The notes: generated by a model from the letters alone, not told the origin. A DNA stretch of 64,000 nt from Brevibacillus brevis (GCF_031583145.1 NZ_CP134050.1:4639501-4703500); one strand, 5' to 3'. Counted from the first letter of the stretch, positions 34,119-43,504 are shown. Numbers and translations are program-made.

Positions 34119-34862
34119 CTAAGCTCGCGTTTTCGCCGACAGCCTCGACGCTGCTTCCTCGTCCACGATCACGGTGACGTCGGGATGCTGCTGCAAAAGC
34201 GACGCCGGCACATCCGCCGTCATTTCTCCCTCGATCATGCGGCGCACTGCCTCCGCTTTGGCCTCGCCGCTTGCCAGCAGTACGATTTTTTTCGCGCCGA
34301 GAATGGTGCGAATCCCCATGGAAACGGCCTGGGTCGGCACTTCATCGATTGTATCGAAAAAGCGGGCGTTCGCCTGAATGGTGCTCTCTGTGAGCTGAAC
34401 CACACGGGTCGTCGTCTCTTGCCCGGATCCCGGCTCGTTGAAGCCGATATGACCGTTGTTGCCGATGCCCAGCACCTGGATGTCGATACCGCCTGCCGCG
34501 GCGATGGCTTGCTCGTACCGCTGACATTCGGCTGCGAGATCGGCTGCATCCCCCCGCGGTATGTTGGTTTGGTCTGCCGGGAGATTGATGTGGGAGAACA
34601 GGTTTTGCTCCATGTACGTCCGGTAGCTTTGCGGATGATGGCCAGGCAAGCCGACATACTCATCCAGATTAAAGCTGGTCGCGCGCGAAAAATCGATCCC
34701 TTCCGTCCTGCAGAGCTCGACCAGCTCCCGATACATGCCGACCGGGGTCCCACCTGTCGCCAGCCCCAGTACCGTCTCCGGATTGCGGGTGACCTCATCC
34801 GCGAGCAGCCGTGCTGCCTGCTTGCTCATCTCGTCGTAGTCTTTTGCGATCACAAGCTTCAT
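34119..34862 (-). CDS. nagB: Glucosamine-6-phosphate deaminase
   Basis: 247 residues starting at ATG 34862 after CAGGAGTG; the long upstream frame is an overlap artefact with the regulator gene. Signature elements of NagB are present: LGLATGGTPVGMYRELVELC, SFNLDEYVGLPGHHPQSYR, GIGNNGHIGFNEPGS and the lid residues RFFDTIDEVPTQAVSMGIRT. The enzyme converts glucosamine-6-phosphate to fructose-6-phosphate and ammonia in the cytoplasm. It is encoded 17 bases after the RpiR regulator, in one transcript. nagA is not in this window; the PIG-L/kinase operon at 13,944-27,126 could supply its substrate. Confidence 0.95.
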   Translation of the reverse strand: MKLVIAKDYDEMSKQAARLLADEVTRNPETVLGLATGGTPVGMYRELVELCRTEGIDFSRATSFNLDEYVGLPGHHPQSYRTYMEQNLFSHINLPADQTNIPRGDAADLAAECQRYEQAIAAAGGIDIQVLGIGNNGHIGFNEPGSGQETTTRVVQLTESTIQANARFFDTIDEVPTQAVSMGIRTILGAKKIVLLASGEAKAEAVRRMIEGEMTADVPASLLQQHPDVTVIVDEEAASRLSAKTRA

Positions 34863-34879
34863 CCAACGTTTCACTCCTG

Positions 34880-35773
34880 TTAATATTTTCGCTCCAGGAC
34901 AGCTTTGGCCGTCCGTTCCTTGTACATCAACGCTTTTTCTTTGTTGCGCATCGCGATGGCCGTGAAAATGACATCGAGTACGTGCAATTGCGCCATTTTG
35001 GCTGCCAGCGACCCGCCTTGCAGAGGCCCTTCCTGCGCCGCCGTCAGCAAGGTGATGTCCGCCACGTTGGTGATCGGCGAGCGGCGGTAATGCGTCACGC
35101 AAATAGCGGTAGCCCCCGCCTCTTTCGCCACTTTCAACGAGTCGATCGTATCTTTCGTGCTGCCCGAGACGGACAATCCTACTGCCACATCTCCGGGGCC
35201 GAGCGTCGCCGCCGCCATCGCCTGCAGGTGAGACTCGGTGAACGCATCGACCCGCAGCCCGATGCGCAGGCAGGTGTACTTGGCATCCTGTGCCGTCACC
35301 GCCGAAGTGCCCACGCCGTAAAAGTGAATCGTTCCGGCAGTCCGCAATAGCTCGATACAGCGCTCCAGCGTGTCCATCTCGAACAGTGCATTTGTATCTT
35401 CGATGGCTTGGCGATTTGTCGCCGTCACCTTCTGCGCGATGATTCCAAGCGAATCGTCTTCGCCGACTTCTCCGTGCAGGTTTTTCACCGGATTCACCAG
35501 CTCTTGCGCCAGCGCGAGCTTGAACTCCTGATAACCGCGAAATCCGATCTTCCGGCAGAAGCGCAGAACCGTCGTCTCGCCTACCTCCGCCTTTTCCGCC
35601 AAGTCGATGACGGAGGAGTAAATGACGCTTTCCGTCTGGGCGAGCACGATCTGCGCCACTTTTTGCTCCGACTTGGTAAAGGAAGGCAGCAAGCTTTGAA
35701 TTTCCAGCAGGGTATTCGTTTTTACGCCCGCTCCGGACAAAGCGTCCAATCCTTCCTCCTGTCGTCCGGCCAT
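34880..35773 (-). CDS. RpiR/MurR-family transcriptional regulator
   Basis: 297 residues from ATG 35773 preceded by GGGAGGG; the longer frame crosses the promoter. The N-terminal HTH_6 domain reads SLLPSFTKSEQKVAQIVLAQ and AEVGETTVLRFCRKIGFRGY; a C-terminal SIS domain (IHFYGVGTSAVTAQDAKYTC, VGLSVSGSTKDTIDSLKVAK) should bind a phosphosugar. Family members sense sugar phosphates and regulate aminosugar or MurNAc use. Two similar palindromes flank its promoter and are probably its own sites. nagB is the only gene downstream. Confidence 0.9.
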   Translation of the reverse strand: MAGRQEEGLDALSGAGVKTNTLLEIQSLLPSFTKSEQKVAQIVLAQTESVIYSSVIDLAEKAEVGETTVLRFCRKIGFRGYQEFKLALAQELVNPVKNLHGEVGEDDSLGIIAQKVTATNRQAIEDTNALFEMDTLERCIELLRTAGTIHFYGVGTSAVTAQDAKYTCLRIGLRVDAFTESHLQAMAAATLGPGDVAVGLSVSGSTKDTIDSLKVAKEAGATAICVTHYRRSPITNVADITLLTAAQEGPLQGGSLAAKMAQLHVLDVIFTAIAMRNKEKALMYKERTAKAVLERKY

Positions 35774-35800
35774 CCGTTTTCCCTCCCATATCAAAAAGGC

Positions 35801-35877
35801 TGTAGTTTTCCTACAGCCATTATACACAAAAAGGAGTAATCCACCACATATTTTATTGGTAGTGGAGTTTTTCTCCA
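35801..35877. promoter_or_regulatory. rpiR-nagB promoter with paired RpiR-type operators
   Basis: Minus-strand TATAAT at 35824-35819 gives a start near 35812. The 15-mer TGTAGTTTTCCTACA (35801-35815) overlaps that start, and TGGAGTTTTTCTCCA (35863-35877) lies upstream, centres 62 bases apart (about six helix turns). Both have the TG.AG-N5-CT.CA form seen in RpiR/HexR-type sites. The hairpin of the first also resembles a terminator, but it begins too close to the start site to act as one. Confidence 0.65.
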
Positions 35878-35901
35878 TTTTGTACTCTTCCGGTTGTTTC
35901 C

Positions 35902-38900
35902 CTAACAGGATCTTACTCGTACGTAGCCAACAGCAAGCTGAACCCGCAAAAGAAAATCCAGCACGGTAGTCGCTCCTGTCTCGACAGTTGCCACAGCAGC
36001 TTCTGCTGCATAGCCGGGGGCACTGACGACGACCAGATAGCTGCCTGGGGCAAGATCGGGGACGATATACCGCCCCTGGCCGTCCGTTTGCACGGTCGCC
36101 ACGATCCCTACCGGCGACTGTCTTGCTTGCACACGCACGACCGCTCCCGCAATGGGCAATCCTGTGGCCGACGAGCGAACGGCTCCTGTGATGCTCCCCG
36201 TCGCAGACAGGCGAATGGTGATAAACGTCGTCTGATCGGCCAGCACGACGGCTTGGGCGCTTCCCATCCCGATCCCGGGTATCATCCCTTGGACCGTGTA
36301 CGTACCTGGAGCTACGTTGACAAAACGGAACGTGCCGTCCGGCTGCGCCAGGATGTTCTGCAGGCGCACACGGTTTGCATCGAACAAGGCGAGCTGAATG
36401 TTGTTGCCTTGCGCCTGGGCCCCGTCAGGAAGCAGCACGCTCCCCGAGATGTCCCCAGCCAGCGGCAGCATCCCTACCGTTTTAGTAGCAGTCTGGCCGC
36501 CGAGTACGGAAACCGTACGGTAGGTGGTCCCGTAACCATCCGCGCTGGCGATGACGTTGTACATTCCTTCCGGCAGACCGGCGACAAGGAATTGCCCTTC
36601 GTTATTCGTAACCGTATTGGAGACGAATTGACCGTTGGCATAGAGCTGAATGGCTACCGCAGCTCCCGAGATGGAAAGTCCGGTCACCTGATCGATGACC
36701 GATCCGGCCAGGCTTCCCGGCAGCGCAGCCATCGTCAGCGTGAGTCCCGCGACCGTCTGTCCTGCCCCGACGGTCACGGTCTGCATGGCTGCAGCGAAGC
36801 CGCTTTCCATCGCACGGACGATGTAGGTGCCCGGCGGGAGATTGCCTATCGAATAGTTGCCGAGATCGTCGGTGACTGCGCTCCCGAACAGTGTCCCGTG
36901 CGAATCTTTTACCTGCACGGACGCATTGGGGATGGAAGTCCCTGCGTCAGTTTGCACGCGTCCCGTGACCGTAGCCGGGTTGGGTGGAAGGCCCACTGCG
37001 ATGACCGTGGTGGTAACCGAAAAGATCGTCGCTCCCACTACTTGCGTCGCGTAACGGTCCGTGCTGATCGACAGCGTGTAGGTCAGCGGAGCCAATCCTT
37101 CGATCACAAAATGCCCCAGTCCGTCCGTGATGGTCCGCGCCAGCAAATTGTTGGTGGACGGAAAGTAGACAATCACGTCGACTCCTACCAGCGGTGTTCC
37201 GTCAAACGCATCCAAGACTGTCCCCCGGAGTGTTCCCGGGTCGGGGATCAGCTGGACATCTACCATCGCGGTCGCCCCCGCCTCCACCGCAAAAGAGACG
37301 TTCTGGCGTTGGTAATCTGCTTGGCGGACAAGCAAGGTGTAATTCCCAGCCTGAAATCCGTCGATCATGTACCTGCCCTGTGCATCCGTCTGGGAAGAAA
37401 AAAGAATGGTGCTGTTGTCGTCGAGAAGACGGACCAGCGAGTTTGGCAAGGGAGTGCTGACCCATGCGTCACTGACCTCGCCCGAAACGCCGGACGGCAA
37501 AGGCGGCAGAGAGAAATCCAGCACGGTCGCAGCTCCCTGACCAACCAGCGTCGTGGAAGCCTCGGCCGCATACTCAGCGGCAGTGGCGATCAGCGTGTAG
37601 CTTCCCGCACTCAGACCGCCGGTTGAATAGCTGCCTTGATCATTCGCCACGAGAATCGTCATGATCGTACCCGAAGGGCTTCCTTGCCTGACCGTTATGA
37701 CCGCTCCCGGGATTGGCAGTCCAGAGCTTTCATCCCGTACCGTGCCGGCAATGCTCCCCGGCAATCCGACCAGGGCAAAGCTTAGGACAGAAGAGCTCCC
37801 TGCCTGTATTTCGGCACCCGCTGCATCGCTCCCGAATCCTGCTGCACTCGTATTCACCGTGTACACGCCAGGGGCCAGATGGCTCACCGAATAATTCCCG
37901 TACGGATCCGTCACTACCGAGACGACCGGCGCTCGTGTGCTGTCGTACACAATCACGGTAGCACCTGGGATGGGCAAGCCTGTATTTTGGTCGGTAACGG
38001 TGCCGGACAGGCTGCCCGGATCTGCTGTCAATGTTTGCTGGAAGTTGGACGTTTGCCCCGCTTGCAGGAGCACCGACTGGGAGGCAGACGAAAAATAGGG
38101 AGCAGAGACCGTGACATTGATCACTTGGGGAGGCAGATTCTCGATTTGGAATGTCCCTAGACCGTCCGTAAGCACTTGGGTAATCAGCAAGCCCCGCACA
38201 TCAGTCACAAGCACTTTGCTGCCGGGGATCCCCATACCCGTTGCCTGATTCATCACGAGTCCGGACAGGACAGCAGGAAGATCCTTCAGGACGACCGTAG
38301 CGCTGGCGACGGCATTCGCCGTTACTGTCACTCCGACGCTCCCGGCTCCGTACCCGGGGGCGTTTCCCAGTACCGTATACGTTCCGGGAGCTACATTGCC
38401 GAAGGAAAACGTGCCATCTGCGCTTGCCAGCAGGCTTTGCAGGACTACTTGGGCATTATCCAGCAGCTTGACGTTTAGATTGCTCCCGGTGACAGGAGTC
38501 CCCTGTCCGTTTACGATGACACCCGCGACAGCTCCGGGCAGGGGAAACAGAACGCTGCTTGCGTCTGTCGTATCTCCGCTAACCACATTGACGCCAATCG
38601 TTCTTGCCGCATAACCGGGGGCGCTAGCTGCCACCGTATAGGCTCCTGGCACAAGATGATTGATCACGAAATTGCCAAACATATCTGTATGGGTCGAGGC
38701 TGCAACATTTCCGGCGCTGACAGAGCGAACGAGGATGGACGCGCCGACGAGCGGGGTACCCGGGGCGGAGGCATCTGCAATTTGACCGCTGATTCCCCCC
38801 GGATTGGCTGTGAGGACGAAGCCAAGGCCCGTCTCGCTTTCCCCCGGTGCGAGGGTCACCCCGACCATTCCATTTGAAAACCCTGGCGCCGTCGCCGTCA

Positions 38901-41900
38901 CGGTAAAGGTCCCCGCAGGGAGATTGCCGATCGTATACGCACCAGATGCATCTGTATAGCCAAACCCCAATGTCGTTTCGCCTGCGTCCAATACGCGGAT
39001 GATCGCATTGCTGATTGGCGTAAGTCCGGTGTCTCGTACCGTCCCCGCGATCATAGCAGGGTCGGGGGTCATGCTCAGCGACACGTAAGACGTTCCGCCG
39101 GCGGAGACGACCGTACCCACCGACTGGACAGAATAACCGGCCGCAGCAGCCGTCACTACATAAGTTTCGGGTGCTACTCCCGCAAGCGAAAACGTCCCGT
39201 CCTCCCCGGTCAATTGAGAAGCGATGAGGATATTTTGGATATCGAAAATTCGCACGACGGTACCCGGAACCGCAGGAGCGATCACACCCTTGATCGTCCC
39301 GAACTCCATGGCAAGCAAGCTCTCTACCGAGGTGGTCGTATCGGCCAAAACGTTGGCGCCCGTGCGATTGGACTGGTAGCCGCCGGCAGAACCGATGACC
39401 GTGTAATGGCCGGCTCCCAGCCCGGACATCTGAAAATTCCCTTGGCTGTCCGTCCTGGCGGTGTCTACAAGCGAGCCGTTGGCGTCCAGAACATTCACTT
39501 GCGCCCCCGCAATTGGCGCCGATGTTCCTTGTGCCAAGATACGCCCTTGAATCTCGCCGGGACTGGGGAACAAGGATAGGGAAACGGTCGTGGCCGCATT
39601 TGCCGAAACAGCTGCCGTTGCGCTGCCGCTTCGGTAATCCGCAGCGCTTACCGACACGGTATAGCTGCCAGGCGAAAGCCCGGAAATGACGTAGTTGCCC
39701 GACAGATCGCTGTATGTGGACGCAACTACCGCTCCAGCGCTGTTGAGGACACTCACCTCCACATTCGCCCCTGTGATCGGCAGACCGTTCGTTGCATCGA
39801 GGATCGTGCCGAAAATGGATCCGGGCAAATCGGCCAGCTGGGCATTCAATGTCGTCGTTGCTCCGGATTGGATCACGGCTGCTGTCACGTAGGTCGCTTT
39901 ATCGGCGGCAGAAACCATGACCGCATACGATTGCGGCAGCAACCCCGGCACTCCGTATTGCCCGTTGCCGTCCGTCAGCACACTCGCCGCGACTGGACCT
40001 CCGGGCACATTTTCCCGGACAGTCACAAGCGCTCCCTGGATGGGCTGGCCGGAGCTGTCTACGACCTGCCCCGCCAACGCCCCCGCCGTAGAAAGAAGGA
40101 CCATGCTCAAAATCGTCATCTGCATCGGATAGATGGTAGCCCCCAGAGTCACGGTAGCAAACGTATCAGCGTTGGCCGTTACCAAGTAGGAATCCGGTGC
40201 AAGATGGGGAAAAGAAAAGCCGCCCGCTGCATCCGTCAAGGCATGGGCAATCGGAACCGCCCCCTTGGAAACCGTCACCGTCCCATTCGCGATCGGATTC
40301 ATCGCGGTGTCCGTCATCGTTCCGCTCAAAACTCCTGCCAAAAATTCCAGCGCCAGGTCAGCCTGAGTCGTGCCTCCCGCAGATACCTGGATTCCTACCG
40401 TTTTACTGGCGTATCCTTGTGCAACAACTACTAGCGCATAAGAACCTGGGGGAATAGAGGAAAGGGTGTACTCCCCATTGATGTCCGTCAAGGTACTGCC
40501 TACTATTACACCACCGGTCGTTACAACCTTGACGCTGGCGAATGCCAGATCCGCAGATGTCTCCCCGTCCGTGACGGTTCCGCTGACCGTCCCTGGGAGA
40601 GCAGACAAGCGAAACGAAAGAATTTTCGCATCCCCAGGGACCAGTGAGACGCCTGCGTACTGAGCGGAGAACCCAGCGGCGCTTGCCCGCACTTGATACA
40701 CCCCCGCCGTCAGCTTGTTCAACAGGTAGGCCCCTGTGCCATCCGTCGCAGCTTCCGTCACCGGCATTCCCGATTGGCTGAGGACTTCTACAAGTGCGCC
40801 AACGACCGGGACGTTGCCGGGTCCGGTCACGGCTCCGGACAGTTGGGCAGGCAACGGCTGCAGCACGACATCGTGCGTCGTTGATTGGGCTTTGCCGACA
40901 TTGACTGCAGCAGAATTCGATTGGCACGCATCCGCACTGACCGTTACCGTATAGGCTCCGGGCGCTATGCCAGCGAACTGGTACGTCCCGGAAGCCCCGG
41001 TCGCCACCTGCGAGACCGTGACACCCGCGCCGTTAACCAGCTTGACTAATGCACCCGCGATAGGGGCCGCTCCCTGAATTGTCACCGTTCCCGCTATACT
41101 CCCCGGGGTCGGAGACAGCAGGACGGTCGCATGGGTGGTTTGGCCCAAAGACACCGTCGCGATTTGAATCTTTTGGTCATAGGTGGGAAGCGACACCGCC
41201 AAGGAGTAGGTAGCCGGAGTCAGCCCCGCAAAGGAATAGGCCCCATCGGCATTGGAGGTGGTCGTTCCCACAAGAGCGAGACTGCTGTCGAACAGCTCCG
41301 CCGTGGCACCGGCCAGCGGAAAATTCGTCGCTTGATCGAGGACGACCCCCGCGATACTTCCTGACGCAATGACGTTCAGGAAAATCTGGTCTTGGACCGG
41401 CGCGATCTTTCCTCCCGAAAAGCTGTCCAATCCGGAGACCATAGCCGTGTCGAGGCTTCGAGTCCCTCCGGAAGAATTGGTGTAGATGCCGCTCACGGTA
41501 AACGCTAGCGTTGCTGTCGCACCTGCCGCCACATTGCCGAGTGTCCAGCTGAGGACCTTTGTCAGCGGATTGTAGACAACCGACCCGGTACTCGCGCTGT
41601 TCACGGTAATAGCCGTGATTTGGTCGAGCTCGATCAGATCGTTTACCACCACATTGTTTGCCTGGCTTTTCCCCGGATTTGACACGACGATGCTTCCTGT
41701 CCACTGGGAGACCTGGCCCGTCGTGACGTTGCCAGGCCCTCCTGTCAGCTGCTTGTCGATTGCCAGACCCGCACGGACGTCGCTGACCGCAACCGTACCG
41801 GGATTGCTGAAGGCCGCTGTAAAGGCAAAGCCTTCGCTCGCCCGCAGCGAATCCTTGTTGTAGTTGTTGTCGTTCGCAGAAGAAAACGGGATGAAGCGCA

Positions 41901-42432
41901 GCGAAGTCAATGTATTGATCGACAAAGTGGAAAGGAATGCCGCTGCCGGCATCACCAGGTCGATGAAATAATCCGGCGTTCCGCCGAAATTGGAACCGTC
42001 GCCCGTCAGCCTTACCCGCGCCGTATCAAAGTTGATAATCGGCGACTGCCAGTTCGGCGTACCGTTTCCATCGGTCCCTTCGGCTGGGTCGTTCCAGGAG
42101 TTGGCTTGGACTATCGTATTCTGTATCAAGGCAATCCGGTTGCGCAGTCCTTGTACGCCGAGCATCCACTGGTACGTTCCTGCTACACCGTTTGTGTTGA
42201 TCAGATATCCCCAGGCAAAGTTCTGAAACCCTGTCTTTTGGGAATTCCGGGGGTCTTCGTTGACGCGCATCCGAAAGTACAGGGTAGTGCCGTCGTAGGC
42301 CAGAAACACCGCCGGAAACGTCGCATCGCCGACGATGTCCGCACTTCCCGGAGACTCATCGTTGGGCACATCGCCGAACGGTACTCCGCCAAGAGAAAAG
42401 GGGATGAACTGGTTGTCTGCAGGGTAGGCCAT
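35902..42432 (-). CDS. Giant protein of 21 tandem carboxypeptidase-regulatory-like repeats
   Basis: 2176 residues with AAGAGGTGAG before ATG 42432. Residues 1-230 form a beta-rich head (FPAVFLAYDGTTLYFRMRV); about 240-355 is a DUF11-like domain (YNPLTKVLSWTLGNVAAGAT). From about 356 to the end there are 21 units of 80-90 residues, each starting like PGSIAGTV and containing G.Y.I..L.PGTY.V...A.GY, the CarboxypepD_reg/CnaB-like beta-sandwich pattern. Units 12 and 20 form a distinct subtype. No signal peptide, membrane anchor, LPxTG or SLH motif is visible, so export or attachment is unexplained; a spore-coat or mother-cell role would fit and the promoter region has a SigK-like -10. The reading frame is open throughout. 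Confidence 0.9.
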   Translation of the reverse strand: MAYPADNQFIPFSLGGVPFGDVPNDESPGSADIVGDATFPAVFLAYDGTTLYFRMRVNEDPRNSQKTGFQNFAWGYLINTNGVAGTYQWMLGVQGLRNRIALIQNTIVQANSWNDPAEGTDGNGTPNWQSPIINFDTARVRLTGDGSNFGGTPDYFIDLVMPAAAFLSTLSINTLTSLRFIPFSSANDNNYNKDSLRASEGFAFTAAFSNPGTVAVSDVRAGLAIDKQLTGGPGNVTTGQVSQWTGSIVVSNPGKSQANNVVVNDLIELDQITAITVNSASTGSVVYNPLTKVLSWTLGNVAAGATATLAFTVSGIYTNSSGGTRSLDTAMVSGLDSFSGGKIAPVQDQIFLNVIASGSIAGVVLDQATNFPLAGATAELFDSSLALVGTTTSNADGAYSFAGLTPATYSLAVSLPTYDQKIQIATVSLGQTTHATVLLSPTPGSIAGTVTIQGAAPIAGALVKLVNGAGVTVSQVATGASGTYQFAGIAPGAYTVTVSADACQSNSAAVNVGKAQSTTHDVVLQPLPAQLSGAVTGPGNVPVVGALVEVLSQSGMPVTEAATDGTGAYLLNKLTAGVYQVRASAAGFSAQYAGVSLVPGDAKILSFRLSALPGTVSGTVTDGETSADLAFASVKVVTTGGVIVGSTLTDINGEYTLSSIPPGSYALVVVAQGYASKTVGIQVSAGGTTQADLALEFLAGVLSGTMTDTAMNPIANGTVTVSKGAVPIAHALTDAAGGFSFPHLAPDSYLVTANADTFATVTLGATIYPMQMTILSMVLLSTAGALAGQVVDSSGQPIQGALVTVRENVPGGPVAASVLTDGNGQYGVPGLLPQSYAVMVSAADKATYVTAAVIQSGATTTLNAQLADLPGSIFGTILDATNGLPITGANVEVSVLNSAGAVVASTYSDLSGNYVISGLSPGSYTVSVSAADYRSGSATAAVSANAATTVSLSLFPSPGEIQGRILAQGTSAPIAGAQVNVLDANGSLVDTARTDSQGNFQMSGLGAGHYTVIGSAGGYQSNRTGANVLADTTTSVESLLAMEFGTIKGVIAPAVPGTVVRIFDIQNILIASQLTGEDGTFSLAGVAPETYVVTAAAAGYSVQSVGTVVSAGGTSYVSLSMTPDPAMIAGTVRDTGLTPISNAIIRVLDAGETTLGFGYTDASGAYTIGNLPAGTFTVTATAPGFSNGMVGVTLAPGESETGLGFVLTANPGGISGQIADASAPGTPLVGASILVRSVSAGNVAASTHTDMFGNFVINHLVPGAYTVAASAPGYAARTIGVNVVSGDTTDASSVLFPLPGAVAGVIVNGQGTPVTGSNLNVKLLDNAQVVLQSLLASADGTFSFGNVAPGTYTVLGNAPGYGAGSVGVTVTANAVASATVVLKDLPAVLSGLVMNQATGMGIPGSKVLVTDVRGLLITQVLTDGLGTFQIENLPPQVINVTVSAPYFSSASQSVLLQAGQTSNFQQTLTADPGSLSGTVTDQNTGLPIPGATVIVYDSTRAPVVSVVTDPYGNYSVSHLAPGVYTVNTSAAGFGSDAAGAEIQAGSSSVLSFALVGLPGSIAGTVRDESSGLPIPGAVITVRQGSPSGTIMTILVANDQGSYSTGGLSAGSYTLIATAAEYAAEASTTLVGQGAATVLDFSLPPLPSGVSGEVSDAWVSTPLPNSLVRLLDDNSTILFSSQTDAQGRYMIDGFQAGNYTLLVRQADYQRQNVSFAVEAGATAMVDVQLIPDPGTLRGTVLDAFDGTPLVGVDVIVYFPSTNNLLARTITDGLGHFVIEGLAPLTYTLSISTDRYATQVVGATIFSVTTTVIAVGLPPNPATVTGRVQTDAGTSIPNASVQVKDSHGTLFGSAVTDDLGNYSIGNLPPGTYIVRAMESGFAAAMQTVTVGAGQTVAGLTLTMAALPGSLAGSVIDQVTGLSISGAAVAIQLYANGQFVSNTVTNNEGQFLVAGLPEGMYNVIASADGYGTTYRTVSVLGGQTATKTVGMLPLAGDISGSVLLPDGAQAQGNNIQLALFDANRVRLQNILAQPDGTFRFVNVAPGTYTVQGMIPGIGMGSAQAVVLADQTTFITIRLSATGSITGAVRSSATGLPIAGAVVRVQARQSPVGIVATVQTDGQGRYIVPDLAPGSYLVVVSAPGYAAEAAVATVETGATTVLDFLLRVQLAVGYVRVRSC

Positions 42433-42452
42433 GTAAACTCACCTCTTGCCTT

Positions 42453-42461
42453 TACGTTATG
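42453..42461 (-). promoter_or_regulatory. SigK/SigE-like -10 element before the repeat protein
   Basis: On the minus strand CATAACGTA matches the CATAnnnTA -10 of mother-cell sigma factors, 21 bases before the start codon. No AC at the exact SigK -35 distance was found, so this is suggestive only. Confidence 0.35.
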
Positions 42462-42528
42462 TACCCACATCCCCCAAGCGCTGTAAATCCCTCCAAATCG
42501 GGCTTATCCGCTTCTGTCCCATGTACAA

Positions 42529-42568
42529 AAAGAGGCCCCCGCCCACCAAATCAGTGAGCGGAGGCCTC
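42529..42568 (-). terminator. Terminator of yisL
   Basis: Minus strand GAGGCCTCCGC (42568-42558) pairs imperfectly with GCGGGGGCCTC (42544-42534), followed by TTTTTG. Confidence 0.85.
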
Positions 42569-42587
42569 TGCCTCGTTCCGTTTTTCC

Positions 42588-42941
42588 TTACCCAAACACG
42601 CGATATCCGAGCATGATGACGGCGACCATTACGATGAGCGCCCCGATGAAAAAGCCGATGCTGCCTTCATTCCTGCGTGCTTTGCCCATCGTCATTTCGA
42701 TGAGGCCGAACGATACGATGGCGAGCAGTCCTTTTACATAGTAATACACATCGCTGGTATGGAATTGGAACAGCATCCACAAGCCGGTAACGAGAATGAT
42801 GACCATCATGAGCCTAAGCAGCATGTGAAGAACTTTTGCCACTGTGGTTTTGCCGGCGCGATACAGGATGTACCCGACGATCAAGAGGACAAAGGCGAGC
42901 TCCCAGCTTCCGACATGCGCTTTCAACAACGCAGTACCCAA
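42588..42941 (-). CDS. yisL: YisL family (DUF1516) membrane protein
   Basis: 117 residues from TTG 42941 preceded by AAGGAG. Four hydrophobic helices: LAFVLLIVGYILYRA, VLHMLLRLMMVIILVTGLWM, GLLAIVSFGLIEMTM and GFFIGALIVMVAVIMLGYRV. The start (TALLKAHVGSWELAFVLLIV) and the ending match Bacillus YisL/DUF1516, an inner-membrane family of unknown function. It is a single-gene unit with terminator, divergent from nothing recognisable. Confidence 0.85.
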   Translation of the reverse strand: MGTALLKAHVGSWELAFVLLIVGYILYRAGKTTVAKVLHMLLRLMMVIILVTGLWMLFQFHTSDVYYYVKGLLAIVSFGLIEMTMGKARRNEGSIGFFIGALIVMVAVIMLGYRVFG

Positions 42942-43504
42942 GCGAAATCAACTCCTTGATTCTAATTATTGCCTGTCCACGACATTATAACAGAAGTGTC
43001 GGTTGCATGCAGATGCCTGAACACATGGCATTATTGTGACAGAAGTGTCGGGAAGAGTGCGAGGGCTTCGCTTCGTGGTTTTCTTCTGCCACACTCTCGT
43101 GCCGGGGGCGGAAAAAGGGGAAAACGCTCCAGGTTAGTACGGACACTGCTCGGGGGTCTTTCCTGGCCGGCTCCGCTCCAAAAGTGGAACGGCGGCCAAA
43201 GTTGTGATCTCAGAGAGCTTTCTCATGGGTGGCCGCTCAAGCGTGTTCCACTTTTTCCGCTCCTCGATTTTCCCGCTTTCTTTCGTATTGAACCGCGTGC
43301 CCCACCCTCTGATCTGATCGGGAAACCACGGCTTCCGGGCAAGTACTAGCATCTAAATCCCGGGCTCTTAGTGTACGGGCTAACAGAATCGCTCCGCTCA
43401 TTGCAGCAACGTACTCCCCATTCAGAACACGAATCAAAAAAGGCTGCACAAATCGCGCAGCCTTTGCCTTTACCTCTGCTCTCTGCTCACTTCTCTTCCT
43501 ACCA
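42942..43504. other. Gene-free stretch with direct repeats and a long palindrome
   Basis: About 560 bases with no credible gene. ACAGAAGTGTCGG occurs twice (42990-43002 and 43039-43051) around a minus-strand TATAAT (42989-42984 region) that probably serves yisL. Further right, AAAAGTGGAACGGCGGCC at 43181-43198 can pair with GGCCGC...GTTCCACTTTTT (43233-43258 region), giving a hairpin of about 75 bases with A- and T-runs at its feet. No protein or RNA family was recognised. Confidence 0.5.
43435..43467 (-). terminator. Terminator of the hydroxyproline operon
   Basis: Minus strand AAAGGCTGCGCG pairs with GTGCAGCCTTT, followed by TTT, starting about 40 bases after the stop of 43505-44509. Confidence 0.85.

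Noticed and set aside
35793..35818. Intrinsic terminator/attenuator in the rpiR-nagB leader
   Set aside because: The predicted transcription start falls inside the 5' arm of the hairpin, so the full hairpin would not be transcribed; an operator explains the palindrome better.
35902..42432. Long plus-strand ORFs (for example 36088-37626) antisense to the repeat protein
   Set aside because: They lack ribosome sites and are low-complexity mirror images of the repeat codons.
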